Shown here: one piece after another, positions 50,152 to 59,389 of the stretch | How the letters are laid out: each line of letters begins with the position of its first letter | How positions within the stretch are numbered: the first letter of the stretch is position 1 | NCBI RefSeq assembly: GCF_032814565.1 | Contig: NZ_CP136521.1 | Span: forward strand, 372,001-436,000 | Source: Hwangdonia lutea | GTDB lineage: Bacteria; Bacteroidota; Bacteroidia; Flavobacteriales; Flavobacteriaceae | Reading direction: 5' to 3' | Length of the DNA: 64,000 nucleotides | Program-made: the position numbers and the translations under genes | Notes under the pieces: model-generated | Seen by the model: the letters and a program-made list of their open reading frames with translations, nothing else | Told to the model about the DNA's origin: nothing | The model's database searches: none

Positions 50152-51435
50152 TTAAACTTTATGCTTTTTTTTATAAGGTCTTATTATAAGTCGCGCCTCT
50201 CGGTCGAACCGCACATAATTATAAACCCAATTTACGAATACCACCATGCGATTTCTGAAACCGATAAGGAAAAACAGGTGCACAAACATCCAAATGTACC
50301 ACGCAAAAACACCTTGAAATTTGAAACGTTTTAAATCTACCACGGCTTTGTTTCGGCCAATGGTTGCCATGGTGCCTTTATCTGTGTAAACAAAGGGTTG
50401 CAAGGGTTTGCCTTCAATTAATCGCAGCATATTATCGCCCAATTGCTTCCCTTGTTGAATGGCCGGTTGCGCCATCATTGGCAGTCCATTTGGAAATTCT
50501 TCGGTTACCATACATGCAATGTCGCCAACGGCAAAAATGTGTTTATAACCTTTAACTTGGTTGAATGAATTTACCAAAAGCCGGTTGCTGCGGGTAACAA
50601 AATCGGCGGCGTCCAAGCCTTTTATAAGCGCCCCTTTTACGCCGGCTGCCCAAATTACGGTGGCGGTTTCGAAAACCAAATCGGTGTTTGTAGTTACTGT
50701 TTTGCCATCGTAGTTGGTTACCCTTAGGTTTTTCCAAACATTAACGCCCAATTTTTCTAGAAAGTCTTCGGCTTTTTCTGAGGCTTTCTCGCTCATGCCT
50801 TTTAAAATGCTATCGCTAGATTGAATCACATTAATTTGTACCGAACGCGTATCTAAATCGGGGTAATCTTTTGGGAGGATGCCTTTTTTAATTTCCGCCA
50901 AAGCGCCAGCAAGTTCCACCCCTGTTGGGCCACCACCTACTATTACAAAATTCATGAGGGCATTGCGTTCGTTTAAATCGGAGGTCAATAAAGCATCTTC
51001 AAAATTTTCAAGAATCAAACTTCTTAAATTCAAAGATTGGGGTATGGTTTTCATGGCCATACTATGTTTTTCTACTTCGGCATTTCCAAAAAAATTGGTT
51101 TTAGAGCCTGATGCCACTACCAAATAATCGAATTTTAAGTTACCAATATCAGTAATAACGGTATTGTTTTCAGCATCAATTTGCGTAACATTGGCCAACC
51201 TAAAATGAAAATTAGAAAAATTCTTTAACACTTTTCTAATGGGATATGCTATAGAATCGGGTTCTAATCCGCCAGTAGAAACTTGATACAATAAAGGTTG
51301 AAAGGTGTGGTAGTTATTCTTGTCCAACAACACCACTTGCACTTCTTGTTTCGATAATTTTCTGGCTAGGGCTATTCCTGCAAAACCCCCACCAATGATA
51401 ATTATTCTGGGAAAACTTGTAATAGGTATGTTCAT
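50152..51435 (-). CDS. ndh: type II NADH dehydrogenase (NDH-2)
   Basis: The protein is 427 residues from the ATG ending at 51435; a longer frame adds 29 unlikely residues. RIIIIGGGFAGIALARKL near 10 is the FAD-binding GxGxxG, MNFVIVGGGPTGVELAGALAE near 158 the NADH-binding fold, and HIFAVGDIACM near 287 the second FAD contact. The C-terminal 60 residues are amphipathic and hydrophobic (FAWYIWMFVHLFFLIGF), the usual membrane anchor. It passes electrons from NADH to quinone without pumping ions. The neighbouring lipoamide dehydrogenase is divergently transcribed. Confidence 0.93.
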   Translation of the reverse strand: MNIPITSFPRIIIIGGGFAGIALARKLSKQEVQVVLLDKNNYHTFQPLLYQVSTGGLEPDSIAYPIRKVLKNFSNFHFRLANVTQIDAENNTVITDIGNLKFDYLVVASGSKTNFFGNAEVEKHSMAMKTIPQSLNLRSLILENFEDALLTSDLNERNALMNFVIVGGGPTGVELAGALAEIKKGILPKDYPDLDTRSVQINVIQSSDSILKGMSEKASEKAEDFLEKLGVNVWKNLRVTNYDGKTVTTNTDLVFETATVIWAAGVKGALIKGLDAADFVTRSNRLLVNSFNQVKGYKHIFAVGDIACMVTEEFPNGLPMMAQPAIQQGKQLGDNMLRLIEGKPLQPFVYTDKGTMATIGRNKAVVDLKRFKFQGVFAWYIWMFVHLFFLIGFRNRMVVFVNWVYNYVRFDREARLIIRPYKKKHKV

Positions 51436-51586
51436 AAAAAAGTACTTGCAACGCAAAGGTAGTGAAACATGGGTAAATTCCTTACTTCTATGGAATGACA
51501 AATTAAGTTGGAAACCTTGCAATTATACCACATGGATTTTTTTTAGATTTATAGGGTTCTTAATTCTTTATTCGAATTCGATTTCG

Positions 51587-51594
51587 TAAATTCG
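51587..51594 (+). promoter_or_regulatory. possible -7 element upstream of lpdA
   Basis: TAAATTCG resembles TAnnTTTG with one change, 31 bases before the ATG. The surrounding TTCGTAAATTCGTAGC recalls the ATTCGTGAATTCGTGGC repeats at 23335 and 34289. No -33 TTG is evident. Confidence 0.35.
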
Positions 51595-51625
51595 TAGCTT
51601 CAAAAAACGACTTAAAATTTTACAG

Positions 51626-52999
51626 ATGAAATACGATATTATAGTTCTTGGAAGTGGTCCTGGTGGCTATGTTACTGCGATAAGAGCCTCTCAGTTGGGT
51701 TTTAAAACGGCTATTGTTGAAAAAGAAAACCTAGGAGGCGTTTGCTTAAATTGGGGATGTATTCCTACGAAAGCCTTACTGAAATCTGCTCAAGTTTTTG
51801 AATATCTTAAGCATGCCGATGATTACGGACTCTCTGTAAAAGACTATGACAAAGATTTTGATGCGGTTGTAAAACGAAGTCGGAATGTAGCCGATGGCAT
51901 GAGCAAAGGCGTACAGTTTTTGATGAAAAAAAATAAAATTGATGTTATTGAAGGCTATGGGAAACTAAAAGCTGGAAAGAAAATTGACGTTGATGGAAGA
52001 GAATACAGTGCAGATAATATAATTATAGCCACAGGCGCACGCTCTCGCGAATTGCCTAGTTTACCTCAAGACGGTAAAAAAGTAATTGGTTACAGAGAAG
52101 CCATGACCTTGAAAAACCAACCCAAAAAAATGATTGTAGTTGGTTCTGGTGCTATTGGTGTTGAGTTTGCTTATTTCTACAATTCAATGGGAACCGATGT
52201 CACTATTGTCGAGTTTTTACCAAATGTGGTACCTGTTGAAGACGAAGATGTATCGAAACAATTAGAGCGTTCATTCAAGAAAAGTGGTATAAAAATCATG
52301 ACATCGTCCGAGGTTACCAAAGTAGATACCTCTGGCAAAGGCGTTAAAGCTACCGTAAAAACCAAAAAGGGCGAAGAAGTGTTGGAAGCTGATATTATTC
52401 TTTCTGCCGTAGGCATAAAATCGAACATTGAAAACATTGGATTGGAAGATGTTGGCATTGTGGTTGATAAAGACAAAATTTTGGTTAACGATTTCTACCA
52501 AACCAACATTCCGGGGTATTATGCCATTGGCGATGTTACACCGGGTCAAGCCTTAGCCCATGTCGCTTCCGCGGAAGGAATACTGTGTGTAGAAAAACTT
52601 GCCGGACAACATGTTGAAGCTTTAGACTACGGAAACATTCCGGGTTGCACCTATTGCTCACCGGAAATTGCAAGTGTTGGTTTAACCGAAAAACAAGCCA
52701 AAGACAAAGGACTAGATATTAAAGTTGGAAAATTCCCGTTCTCTGCTTCAGGTAAAGCGAGTGCTGCCGGAACAAAAGATGGTTTTGTTAAAGTGATTTT
52801 TGATGCCAAATATGGCGAATGGCTAGGTTGCCACATGATTGGTGCCGGAGTAACCGATATGATTGCCGAAGCTGTTTTAGGTCGTAAATTAGAAACCACA
52901 GGTCACGAAGTATTAAAAACGGTACATCCGCACCCAACCATGAGTGAAGCGGTTATGGAAGCTGTTGCTGATGCTTACGATGAAGTGATTCATTTGTAG
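51626..52999 (+). CDS. lpdA: dihydrolipoyl dehydrogenase (E3)
   Basis: The 457 residues start DIIVLGSGPGGYVTAIRASQ (FAD-binding). GGVCLNWGCIPTKALLKSA near 38 is the redox disulfide (CxxxxC), MIVVGSGAIGVEFAYFYNSM near 171 binds NAD, YAIGDVTPGQALAHVASAEG near 297 is the second FAD block, and HPHPTMSEAVMEAV near 437 contains the catalytic His/Glu pair. It reoxidises lipoyl groups of the pyruvate, 2-oxoglutarate or branched-chain dehydrogenase complexes, or of the glycine cleavage system. No E1 or E2 gene is nearby, so it may serve several complexes. Confidence 0.97.
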   Translation: MKYDIIVLGSGPGGYVTAIRASQLGFKTAIVEKENLGGVCLNWGCIPTKALLKSAQVFEYLKHADDYGLSVKDYDKDFDAVVKRSRNVADGMSKGVQFLMKKNKIDVIEGYGKLKAGKKIDVDGREYSADNIIIATGARSRELPSLPQDGKKVIGYREAMTLKNQPKKMIVVGSGAIGVEFAYFYNSMGTDVTIVEFLPNVVPVEDEDVSKQLERSFKKSGIKIMTSSEVTKVDTSGKGVKATVKTKKGEEVLEADIILSAVGIKSNIENIGLEDVGIVVDKDKILVNDFYQTNIPGYYAIGDVTPGQALAHVASAEGILCVEKLAGQHVEALDYGNIPGCTYCSPEIASVGLTEKQAKDKGLDIKVGKFPFSASGKASAAGTKDGFVKVIFDAKYGEWLGCHMIGAGVTDMIAEAVLGRKLETTGHEVLKTVHPHPTMSEAVMEAVADAYDEVIHL

Positions 53000-53002
53000 A
53001 GG

Positions 53003-53152
53003 AGCCTCACCTAGCCTCCCCCGAAGGGGAGGAATTCATACTAAAATGAATATAAAAAAATGCGATTCAAAATATTTTGAATCGCATTTTTTTATGATTT
53101 TTTTTGTTTTAAAGTGAAATCTCCTCCCTTTCGGGATGTTAAGCGGGGCTTC
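53003..53152. repeat. inverted repeat pair enclosing a perfect palindrome
   Basis: The left copy (53003-53033, AGCCTCACCTAGCCTCCCCC, then GAAGGGGAGGA) and right copy (53121-53152, CTCCTCCCTTTCGGGATGTT, then AAGCGGGGCTTC) are imperfect inverted repeats. They enclose the bidirectional terminator between convergent lpdA and aroQ. Each copy can itself form a CCTCCCC-GGGGAGG-like hairpin. Confidence 0.65.
53054..53093. terminator. bidirectional terminator between lpdA and aroQ
   Basis: A perfect 28-base palindrome (ATGCGATTCAAAAT and its complement) is flanked by seven A and seven T, so it can terminate transcription from both sides. Confidence 0.9.
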
Positions 53153-53156
53153 ATTC

Positions 53157-53570
53157 TTAAAAACTTTGTATCGCCAACTCGTAACTCTGCAATCCAAAAC
53201 CAAGAATAACGCCTTTGGCATTTGGCGATATAAACGATTGATGCCTAAATTCTTCCCTATTAAATGTATTGGAAATATGTACTTCAACAACCGGGGTTTC
53301 TATAGCTTTAACGGCGTCGCCAATACCCACCGATGTATGGGTGTAAGCTGCTGCGTTTAAAATAATGCCATCAAAATTAAAACCAACCTCGTGCAGTTTA
53401 TCAATAATTTCACCCTCAATATTCGATTGAAAATAATCAATTTCAACGTCTGTATATTTTCCTTTTATTTCCTCTAAAAATTCAGTAAACGACAAGCTGC
53501 CGTAAATATTAGGTTCTCGTTGTCCTAATAAATTCAAATTAGGCCCATTGATTATGATAAGTTTTTTCAT
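53157..53570 (-). CDS. aroQ: type II 3-dehydroquinate dehydratase
   Basis: This is a 137-residue protein, the standard length. KLIIINGPNLNLLGQREPNIYG at the start carries the N-x-L-x-x-L-G loop with the catalytic region. YFQSNIEGEIIDKLHE near 45, GIILNAAAYTHTSVGIGDA near 66 with Asn and the catalytic His region, and VVEVHISNTFNREEFRHQS near 93 follow. It removes water from 3-dehydroquinate in the shikimate pathway. The ATG ending at 53570 is chosen because the longer frame includes 15 residues through the terminator of the preceding gene. Confidence 0.96.
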   Translation of the reverse strand: MKKLIIINGPNLNLLGQREPNIYGSLSFTEFLEEIKGKYTDVEIDYFQSNIEGEIIDKLHEVGFNFDGIILNAAAYTHTSVGIGDAVKAIETPVVEVHISNTFNREEFRHQSFISPNAKGVILGFGLQSYELAIQSF

Positions 53571-53598
53571 ATCGTAAATATATCTAAAATTTGGGCAT

Positions 53599-53623
53599 AA
53601 AAAAACCGAAGTCAACTCCGGTT
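53599..53623 (-). terminator. terminator of the small porin gene (minus strand)
   Basis: AACCGAAGT and ACTCCGGTT pair with one G-T wobble around a short loop, with a run of T on the minus strand just downstream. Confidence 0.75.
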
Positions 53624-53646
53624 TCTTTTAATTTTGATGGTATTAC

Positions 53647-54213
53647 TTAAAATGTAAATCCAACTGAAAATTGAAACACACCATTTTTCCAATTTAAGTT
53701 GTTAGTATCCGGGACTTCAGAAAATCCAAGATTATAACGCGCATTCAAATTTAATCCGCTATCGAATTGATATCCCAACCCAACATTACCGCTAAAATCA
53801 AATGAATTAACATCATCCTTTATATCCTCTTCCATCCCATCATATTTATCTTTGGCACTCAAAATAAACCCAAATTGCGGTCCTGCCTCTGCATAAAACC
53901 CATCGGATATTTTAACATGCGCTAATACAGGTACATTCAAATAATTTAGATTAAATGAACCTTCATCAAAACCATCATCGTAATTTGCACCTTGAGTGGA
54001 AAACAATATCTCTGGCTGGATTGCTAAATTGCCATCTGCATCTATGCAAACCCTACCATAACCTCCAACATGAAAACCTGTTCTGGAACTTAGGTCTTCA
54101 GTGTTTTCTCCCGAAAGAGAAGAAAAATTCACACCTGCTTTAATACCTTTACTACAAAAGCAACTAGATAAAGTTAAAGCAGCAAACATCAAAATAATAA
54201 ACTTAATTTTCAT
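53647..54213 (-). CDS. outer-membrane beta-barrel (porin-family) protein
   Basis: The 188 residues begin with a signal peptide; the region around LTLSSCFCSKG could be a lipobox or a plain cleavage site. The mature part looks like an eight-stranded barrel: GIKAGVNFSSLSGEN near 24, TGFHVGGYGRVCID near 45, LAIQPEILFSTQGANYDDGF near 61, YLNVPVLAHVKISDGFYAEAG near 89, and a last strand GVFQFSVGFTF ending in Phe. This matches the porin-family/PorT-like small barrels of Bacteroidota. Its role is unknown. It is a single gene with a terminator. Confidence 0.82.
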   Translation of the reverse strand: MKIKFIILMFAALTLSSCFCSKGIKAGVNFSSLSGENTEDLSSRTGFHVGGYGRVCIDADGNLAIQPEILFSTQGANYDDGFDEGSFNLNYLNVPVLAHVKISDGFYAEAGPQFGFILSAKDKYDGMEEDIKDDVNSFDFSGNVGLGYQFDSGLNLNARYNLGFSEVPDTNNLNWKNGVFQFSVGFTF

Positions 54214-54499
54214 AATTAGCTGGTTTTTAGTTGATTAATATCTTTAAATTTAATGTTTTATTATGATAAAAACAAACTGTGTTAATAAAACAACAATCAA
54301 AAAAACTGCTATTAGCTTTAATACTCTACTTTGAAATTGGTAAATACAGGTTTCTAGAGGTCTTCTTTCAAGATTGAATTTAATTGGTTTAAGCCTCAAT
54401 AAAAGCATGGAGTTTTAATTGAAAAAAAAGAATTTCTACATTTGGTTTCACAAACACAAACCATTTATTTTATAAGATTTTCTTTATTTTTACGCACTA

Positions 54500-55411
54500 A
54501 TGAAATGGCAACACGCACTTAAGGATTATCAACTTTATTTAAAAATAGAACGCGGATTATCGCAGAATTCTATAGATAGTTATTCGCTTGATATAAAAAA
54601 GTTAATCATTTTTTTAGAAGAAAATAATATAAGCTTATCGCCAGTTTCCATTACTTCCGAAGTGGTTCAGCAATTTATTTACGAAACGGCAAAACAAGTT
54701 AATGCGCGGTCGCAATCGCGAATAATTTCCGGTTTACGCAGTTTTTTTAATTATTTGGTTTTTGAAGATTACAGAGCATCCAATCCGTTGGAATTGATTG
54801 AATCGCCAAAAATTGGACGAAAATTACCCGATACACTTTCGGTGGAGGAAATAAACAAATTAATTGGTGCCATAGATTTAACCCAAGAAACAAATGGTAT
54901 TAAAATTGGCGAACGCAATCGGGCTATTTTAGAAACGCTTTACGGTTGCGGGTTGCGGGTAAGCGAATTGGTAAGTCTTAAATTATCCGATTTGTTTTTT
55001 GACGAAGGTTTTATAAAAGTAACCGGTAAAGGCGACAAACAACGCTTTGTGCCCATTGTTCCAATAACCCAAAAATACATTAATATTTATAGGAAAGACG
55101 TGCGCAATCATATCAATATTCAAGCTGGCTTTGAAGATACCTTATTTTTAAACCGACGCGGAAAACAATTAACGCGCGCTATGATTTTTACGATTATTAA
55201 ACAACTTGCAGAAAAAATAGGTTTGAAAAAGAACATTTCCCCGCACACCTTTCGGCATTCTTTTGCGACACATCTATTACAAAATAATGCCGATTTACGT
55301 TCCATTCAACTTATGCTCGGACATGAAAGTATCACCACCACCGAAATTTATGTGCATTTGGATAAAAGCCATTTAGCTGATGTTATAGAAAAATTCCATC
55401 CTAGAAAATAG
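54500..55411 (+). CDS. xerD: site-specific tyrosine recombinase XerD
   Basis: The 303 residues comprise a core-binding domain (LKDYQLYLKIERGLSQNSIDSY near 7) and a catalytic domain. GCGLRVSELVSLKLSDLF near 149 carries the first catalytic Arg, KGDKQRFVPI near 176 the Lys, SPHTFRHSFATHLLQNNADL near 246 the His-x-x-Arg, LMLGHESITTTEIYVHL near 274 the second His and the nucleophilic Tyr. It resolves chromosome dimers at dif in partnership with XerC or alone. It stands divergent from aroQ and the porin gene. A phage or integron integrase is less likely given the close fit to XerC/D length. Confidence 0.93.
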   Translation: MKWQHALKDYQLYLKIERGLSQNSIDSYSLDIKKLIIFLEENNISLSPVSITSEVVQQFIYETAKQVNARSQSRIISGLRSFFNYLVFEDYRASNPLELIESPKIGRKLPDTLSVEEINKLIGAIDLTQETNGIKIGERNRAILETLYGCGLRVSELVSLKLSDLFFDEGFIKVTGKGDKQRFVPIVPITQKYINIYRKDVRNHINIQAGFEDTLFLNRRGKQLTRAMIFTIIKQLAEKIGLKKNISPHTFRHSFATHLLQNNADLRSIQLMLGHESITTTEIYVHLDKSHLADVIEKFHPRK

Positions 55412-55519
55412 AAAACATCAAATTTCATGGTATTATTTTGTTAATCAGATTTTTAATTTTAACAAATTAGCACTAACTTTATAAATGTATTCCTAATTAA
55501 ATACCTTAGAATAATACAA

Positions 55520-56713
55520 TTGAAATTTCACAGCTATCATACTTCAATTCTAAAGAAATTTAAGGGCTTCTTAAAGCCTGAAACTCCCGAAATCAATAAT
55601 TCCAAAAAACCTCGTGAGGATATTAAATGGCAGTTAGCCTTAGATATTTCCAATATTGGTGTCTGGGAATTTGATGCCAAACTAAATAAGGTTTATTTTT
55701 CGCAACCCTCAAAACGGATAATCGGATTTGAAGATGACGATACCTTTGGAAACGATATAAACGCTTGGAACGATAGGGTGCACCCCGAGGATAGGGAAAA
55801 ATACTTTCAAGATTATCAAGACCATGTAAACGGATTGAAACCATTATACGTCAATGAGCACAGAATAAGATGTAAAGATGGTTCTTACAAATGGATACTA
55901 GACAAAGGCAAAGTAATTGAATGGGATAAAAAAGGAAAACCAATTCGTTTTATTGGGACACACGTAGATATTACCGAACATGTAGAGAATGAAATAAAGT
56001 TGTCTAATACGCTAAATCTGGTTAGCGAACAAAATAACAAGCTTAAAAATTTTGCACATATTGTTACACATAATTTAAAACAGCATGCTGGAAACTTTGA
56101 AAGCCTACTTGAATTTTATGAAGAAGCCAAGTCTGAAAAGGAGAAACACGAATTACTGGATTACCTAAAAACATTATCGAGTTCTTTAACTAAAACAATT
56201 ACTAATCTAAATGAAATTGTGTCCATTCAGAACAATAAAAACAAAAAAATCGACAAACTGTATCTGGCGGAGGAAGTGAATAAAATGATGGATGTATTAA
56301 ATATTGTTATCACTGAGAATAATGCCAAAATAATGAATGATATAGACCCAAAGCTGTACATTTATTACAGTCCAACATATTTAGAAAGTATCATACAAAA
56401 CCTGTTTACCAATGCTATAAAATACAAGCATCCGGATAGAGCGCCAGAAGTAACCTTAAAAACCGTTTTAACAAAAGATACTTTAACAGTGATAATCACC
56501 GATAACGGTATTGGTATTGATTTAGAGAAATTTGGAGACTCTGTTTTCGGGCTATATAAAACGTTTCATAACAACCAAGATTCTGAAGGTGTTGGTCTTT
56601 ATTTAATAAAAAACCAAATTGAAGCTTATGGAGGCCAAATAAATATTGATAGCAAAGTAAATGTTGGCACCACATTTTTCATCACTATACCAAACAAAAA
56701 AAAATCAGCTTAA
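55520..56713 (+). CDS. PAS-domain sensor histidine kinase
   Basis: The 397 residues carry a PAS/PAC region near 35-155: WQLALDISNIGVWEFDAKLN near 37 and FIGTHVDITEHVENE near 140. A DHp-type helix with FAHIVTHNLKQHAGNFESLL near 175 carries the phospho-acceptor His. The ATPase domain has IIQNLFTNAIKYKHP near 291 (N box), VIITDNGIGID near 324 (G1) and GVGLYLIKNQIEAYGGQI near 351 (G2). There are no membrane segments, so it is a cytoplasmic sensor. No response regulator is encoded next to it. The frame starts with a TTG, and the stop codon forms the loop of its terminator. Confidence 0.9.
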   Translation: MKFHSYHTSILKKFKGFLKPETPEINNSKKPREDIKWQLALDISNIGVWEFDAKLNKVYFSQPSKRIIGFEDDDTFGNDINAWNDRVHPEDREKYFQDYQDHVNGLKPLYVNEHRIRCKDGSYKWILDKGKVIEWDKKGKPIRFIGTHVDITEHVENEIKLSNTLNLVSEQNNKLKNFAHIVTHNLKQHAGNFESLLEFYEEAKSEKEKHELLDYLKTLSSSLTKTITNLNEIVSIQNNKNKKIDKLYLAEEVNKMMDVLNIVITENNAKIMNDIDPKLYIYYSPTYLESIIQNLFTNAIKYKHPDRAPEVTLKTVLTKDTLTVIITDNGIGIDLEKFGDSVFGLYKTFHNNQDSEGVGLYLIKNQIEAYGGQINIDSKVNVGTTFFITIPNKKKSA

Positions 56714-56730
56714 AGCTGATTTTTTTTTTT
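56703..56730. terminator. bidirectional terminator between histidine kinase gene and rny
   Basis: AATCAGCT and AGCTGATT pair with the kinase stop codon TAA as the loop. T-residues follow and A-residues precede, so it should work for both converging genes. Confidence 0.8.
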
Positions 56731-56747
56731 CATAATTAAGTTACTTG

Positions 56748-58325
56748 TTATTTTGCAATGTTTACCGCCCTTGTTTCTCTAATTACGGTAACCTTAACTT
56801 GACCGGGATAGGTCATATCGGTTTGTACTTTTTGGGAAATACTAAATGACAAATCAGCCGCTTTTTGATCGTCTACTCTTTCACTTTCAACAATAACCCG
56901 TAACTCTCTTCCTGCTTGAATGGCATAAGCTTTTTTAACGCCTTGGAATCCAAAAGCTATATCCTCTAAATCTTTTAAACGTTGAATATAACTATCCAAT
57001 ACTTGTCGGCGAGCACCAGGGCGTGCTCCCGAAATGGCATCACAAACCTGTACAATTGGCGCGAGCAACGATTTCATTTCAATTTCATCGTGGTGCGCTC
57101 CAATGGCATTGCAAACATCATCTTTTTCATTATACTTTTCAGCCCATTGCATCCCAAGTATAGCGTGTGGTGTTTCCATATCTGCTTCGGCATCTGGCAC
57201 TTTTCCTATATCGTGCAATAATCCAGCACGTTTTGCCAGTTTAGGATTCAAACCTAATTCGGCAGCCATTACGCCACAAAGTTTAGCAACTTCGCGTGAG
57301 TGTTGTAAAAGATTTTGTCCATAAGACGAACGGTATTTCATTCTTCCAACCATCTTTATAAGTTCCGGGTGTAAATTATGAATTCCTAAATCTATAACGG
57401 TACGCTTACCAACTTCAATAATCTCCTGTTCAATTTGTTTTTGTGTTTTCCTTACAACCTCTTCAATTCTTGCCGGGTGAATTCTACCATCGGTCACTAA
57501 TTTATGTAGCGATAAACGGGCAATTTCTCTTCGAACCGAATCGAAACACGATAAAATAATGGCTTCGGGAGTATCATCAACAATAATTTCTACACCTGTA
57601 GCTGCCTCAATGGCACGAATGTTTCGACCCTCTCGACCTATAATACGTCCTTTTACGTCATCAGATTCAATATTGAAAACAGACACACAGTTATCAACGG
57701 CTTCCTCGGTTCCTATACGCTGTATCGTGTTTATAATTATTTTCTTAGCGTCTTGTTCGGCCGTTAATTTAGCCTCTTCCAATGCCCCTTGAATGTACGA
57801 CATGGCATCGTTTTTAGCTTCTCCTTTTAACGATTCAACCAATTGTTCTTTCGCCTCTTCGGCAGACAAACTAGAAATAACTTCAAGCTGCTGCACTTGG
57901 CTTTTGTGAAGTTTATCTAAGGCTTCCTGTTTCTTTTCCAAAACATCGAGTCTGTAGCTGTAGTCTTTTTGTTTGGCTTCCAGCGTGGCATTAAGCTTTT
58001 TGTTTTTTGCAAGTTCGTTTGATACTTGAGATTCTTTATCACGGGTGCGCTTTTCGGCTTCGGCCATCTTCTTATCACGAGACAAAATAACTTTCTCGTG
58101 TTCAGACTTAAGTTCTATAAATTTTTCCTTGGCTTGAAGTATTTTGTCTTTTTTAATAGATTCACCTTCGGTATTGGCCTCTTTTAATATGTTGGATGCG
58201 CTTCTTTTAGCATCTCGTATTAACTTAGAAGCTTTGTTTTTCTCAAGCATTTTAGCTATTACAAACCCTATTATAAGCCCTAATAGCACACCTCCTACTG
58301 TTAATATTATTGAATTATTATCCAT
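56748..58325 (-). CDS. rny: ribonuclease Y
   Basis: The 525 residues begin with a membrane anchor near 5-26 ([21 protein letters not shown]), then a long coiled coil to about 195. The KH domain near 212-270 has [20 protein letters not shown], and the HD nuclease domain has [20 protein letters not shown] near 341 and [12 protein letters not shown] near 366, which supply the metal-binding His-Asp pair. It is the membrane-bound endonuclease that starts mRNA decay. It is preceded by a 6S-like RNA and zapA on the same strand. Confidence 0.97.
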   Translation of the reverse strand: MDNNSIILTVGGVLLGLIIGFVIAKMLEKNKASKLIRDAKRSASNILKEANTEGESIKKDKILQAKEKFIELKSEHEKVILSRDKKMAEAEKRTRDKESQVSNELAKNKKLNATLEAKQKDYSYRLDVLEKKQEALDKLHKSQVQQLEVISSLSAEEAKEQLVESLKGEAKNDAMSYIQGALEEAKLTAEQDAKKIIINTIQRIGTEEAVDNCVSVFNIESDDVKGRIIGREGRNIRAIEAATGVEIIVDDTPEAIILSCFDSVRREIARLSLHKLVTDGRIHPARIEEVVRKTQKQIEQEIIEVGKRTVIDLGIHNLHPELIKMVGRMKYRSSYGQNLLQHSREVAKLCGVMAAELGLNPKLAKRAGLLHDIGKVPDAEADMETPHAILGMQWAEKYNEKDDVCNAIGAHHDEIEMKSLLAPIVQVCDAISGARPGARRQVLDSYIQRLKDLEDIAFGFQGVKKAYAIQAGRELRVIVESERVDDQKAADLSFSISQKVQTDMTYPGQVKVTVIRETRAVNIAK

Positions 58326-58346
58326 TTTGTTTATTGGTTAGTGTAT

Positions 58347-58535
58347 ATAAAAAAGCCTACACCAGTATAAAGTTTTGTATAAACTCCTTAAAAACAAGTT
58401 TAGGGCTAACAAGCTGATCAAGGATCTGCTAGGTGCTAATAAATAACACATGCAGCTTGCTTTTACAACTTAAACTCACCCTTTTTAAAGAATTAACGTT
58501 GAGTTTATCAAAAAAAATAACCAATGTAGGCAGTA
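58347..58535 (-). ncRNA. 6S-like RNA (6S-Flavo candidate)
   Basis: The 235-base gap between zapA and rny holds a structured, noncoding region. On the minus strand the 5' part begins ACTGCCTACATTGG and the 3' part ends CTGGTGTAGGC followed by six T. GCCTACA pairs with TGTAGGC to close a roughly 180-base RNA, and the T-run is its terminator. Inside, TAAACTCA and TGAGTTTA form a second stem near the 5' side. The length and closing stem fit 6S RNA, which binds the housekeeping RNA polymerase, and 6S is linked to zapA in many bacteria. No covariance search was possible. Confidence 0.65.
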
Positions 58536-58560
58536 ACTTTTATTTTATTTTAAAGAACGT

Positions 58561-58854
58561 TTAAGAGATTAAATGCGACTGTAACAACTCATTTAAAGCG
58601 TTTAACTTTTCCTCTACATGTTCACTCACAGTTGCTTTATCAATAGATTTCTGTTCAACTTGAGAGGCAAACTGTAAGGCGCACATAGCCAGTACATCTT
58701 GCTTGTCTCTAACAGAATAGCTTTGTTCAAATTGCTTAATCATAGCCTCAATGTTTTTGGCGGCCTTACGCAATCCTTCTTCTTGATTGGCTTCAATAGT
58801 TAAAGGGTAAACCCTATTTGCTATTGAGAGCTTTATTTTAAGCTTTTCTGACAT
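58561..58854 (-). CDS. zapA: cell-division protein ZapA
   Basis: The 97 residues begin SEKLKIKLSIANRVYPLTIE, the N-terminal beta-hairpin region of ZapA. EEGLRKAAKNIEAMIKQFEQ near 25 and VLAMCALQFASQVEQKS near 54 form the long dimerisation helix. ZapA bundles FtsZ filaments at mid-cell. It is followed by a 6S-like RNA and rny, and preceded by a coiled-coil protein with a 15-base gap, which looks like a division operon. Confidence 0.9.
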   Translation of the reverse strand: MSEKLKIKLSIANRVYPLTIEANQEEGLRKAAKNIEAMIKQFEQSYSVRDKQDVLAMCALQFASQVEQKSIDKATVSEHVEEKLNALNELLQSHLIS

Positions 58855-58869
58855 GTAATCTATGTTGCA

Positions 58870-59160
58870 TTAATCTGAAAGTTGAGCAATACAATGGTCA
58901 ATATCTCTAATTAATGCGTTTATTTTAAGCTTTGTTTCTCTCTTATTATCGTCACTACCAAGTATTGAATTTGCCATTTTAAGCGCCTCGTATTTTTCTT
59001 CCCAAGTTGCTATTTGCAATTCCTGGTTTTGAAGTGCCTGTTTTGAAGTTTCCAACTCTTTATTCAATTTTAAATTAGCTTGCTTTAAAAGCTCTTGTTT
59101 GTGCAATAGTTTGCTAATTTTGTTTTCTAAAGAATCTACAATATCTTCAATATGACTCAT
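58870..59160 (-). CDS. small coiled-coil protein upstream of zapA
   Basis: The 96 residues are almost entirely helical, with heptads from residue 5 to about 65: IEDIVDSLENKISKLLHKQE, then LLKQANLKLNKELETSKQAL. The tail is IRDIDHCIAQLSD. The zapA gene follows in the same operon, 15 bases downstream. The size and context suggest a ZapB-like partner that joins ZapA at the division ring, but the sequence is not recognisably homologous to E. coli ZapB. A general coiled-coil scaffold is the alternative. Confidence 0.72.
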   Translation of the reverse strand: MSHIEDIVDSLENKISKLLHKQELLKQANLKLNKELETSKQALQNQELQIATWEEKYEALKMANSILGSDDNKRETKLKINALIRDIDHCIAQLSD

Positions 59161-59389
59161 TTACAAATTTCAATACTTATATCACAAAGTTAAGATACAT
59201 AAGCTTAAATTACAATTGTTTTATCATAAAATTTTAAATTATTCGTTAAGGCTCATAACCAGAACATTGGCTCGATTATTGCTTTTAACTTGGCTTATTC
59301 GCACCAAATTAATAATTTAGCTAATTCCAATCAGAACTATCAATAGTCATTAATCACCATTTTTTTAACCCAATTGGTAAAGTACATAT

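Noticed and set aside
57034-57324. Plus-strand 96-residue frame inside rny
   Set aside because: Antisense to a strongly conserved HD-domain gene. No independent evidence.
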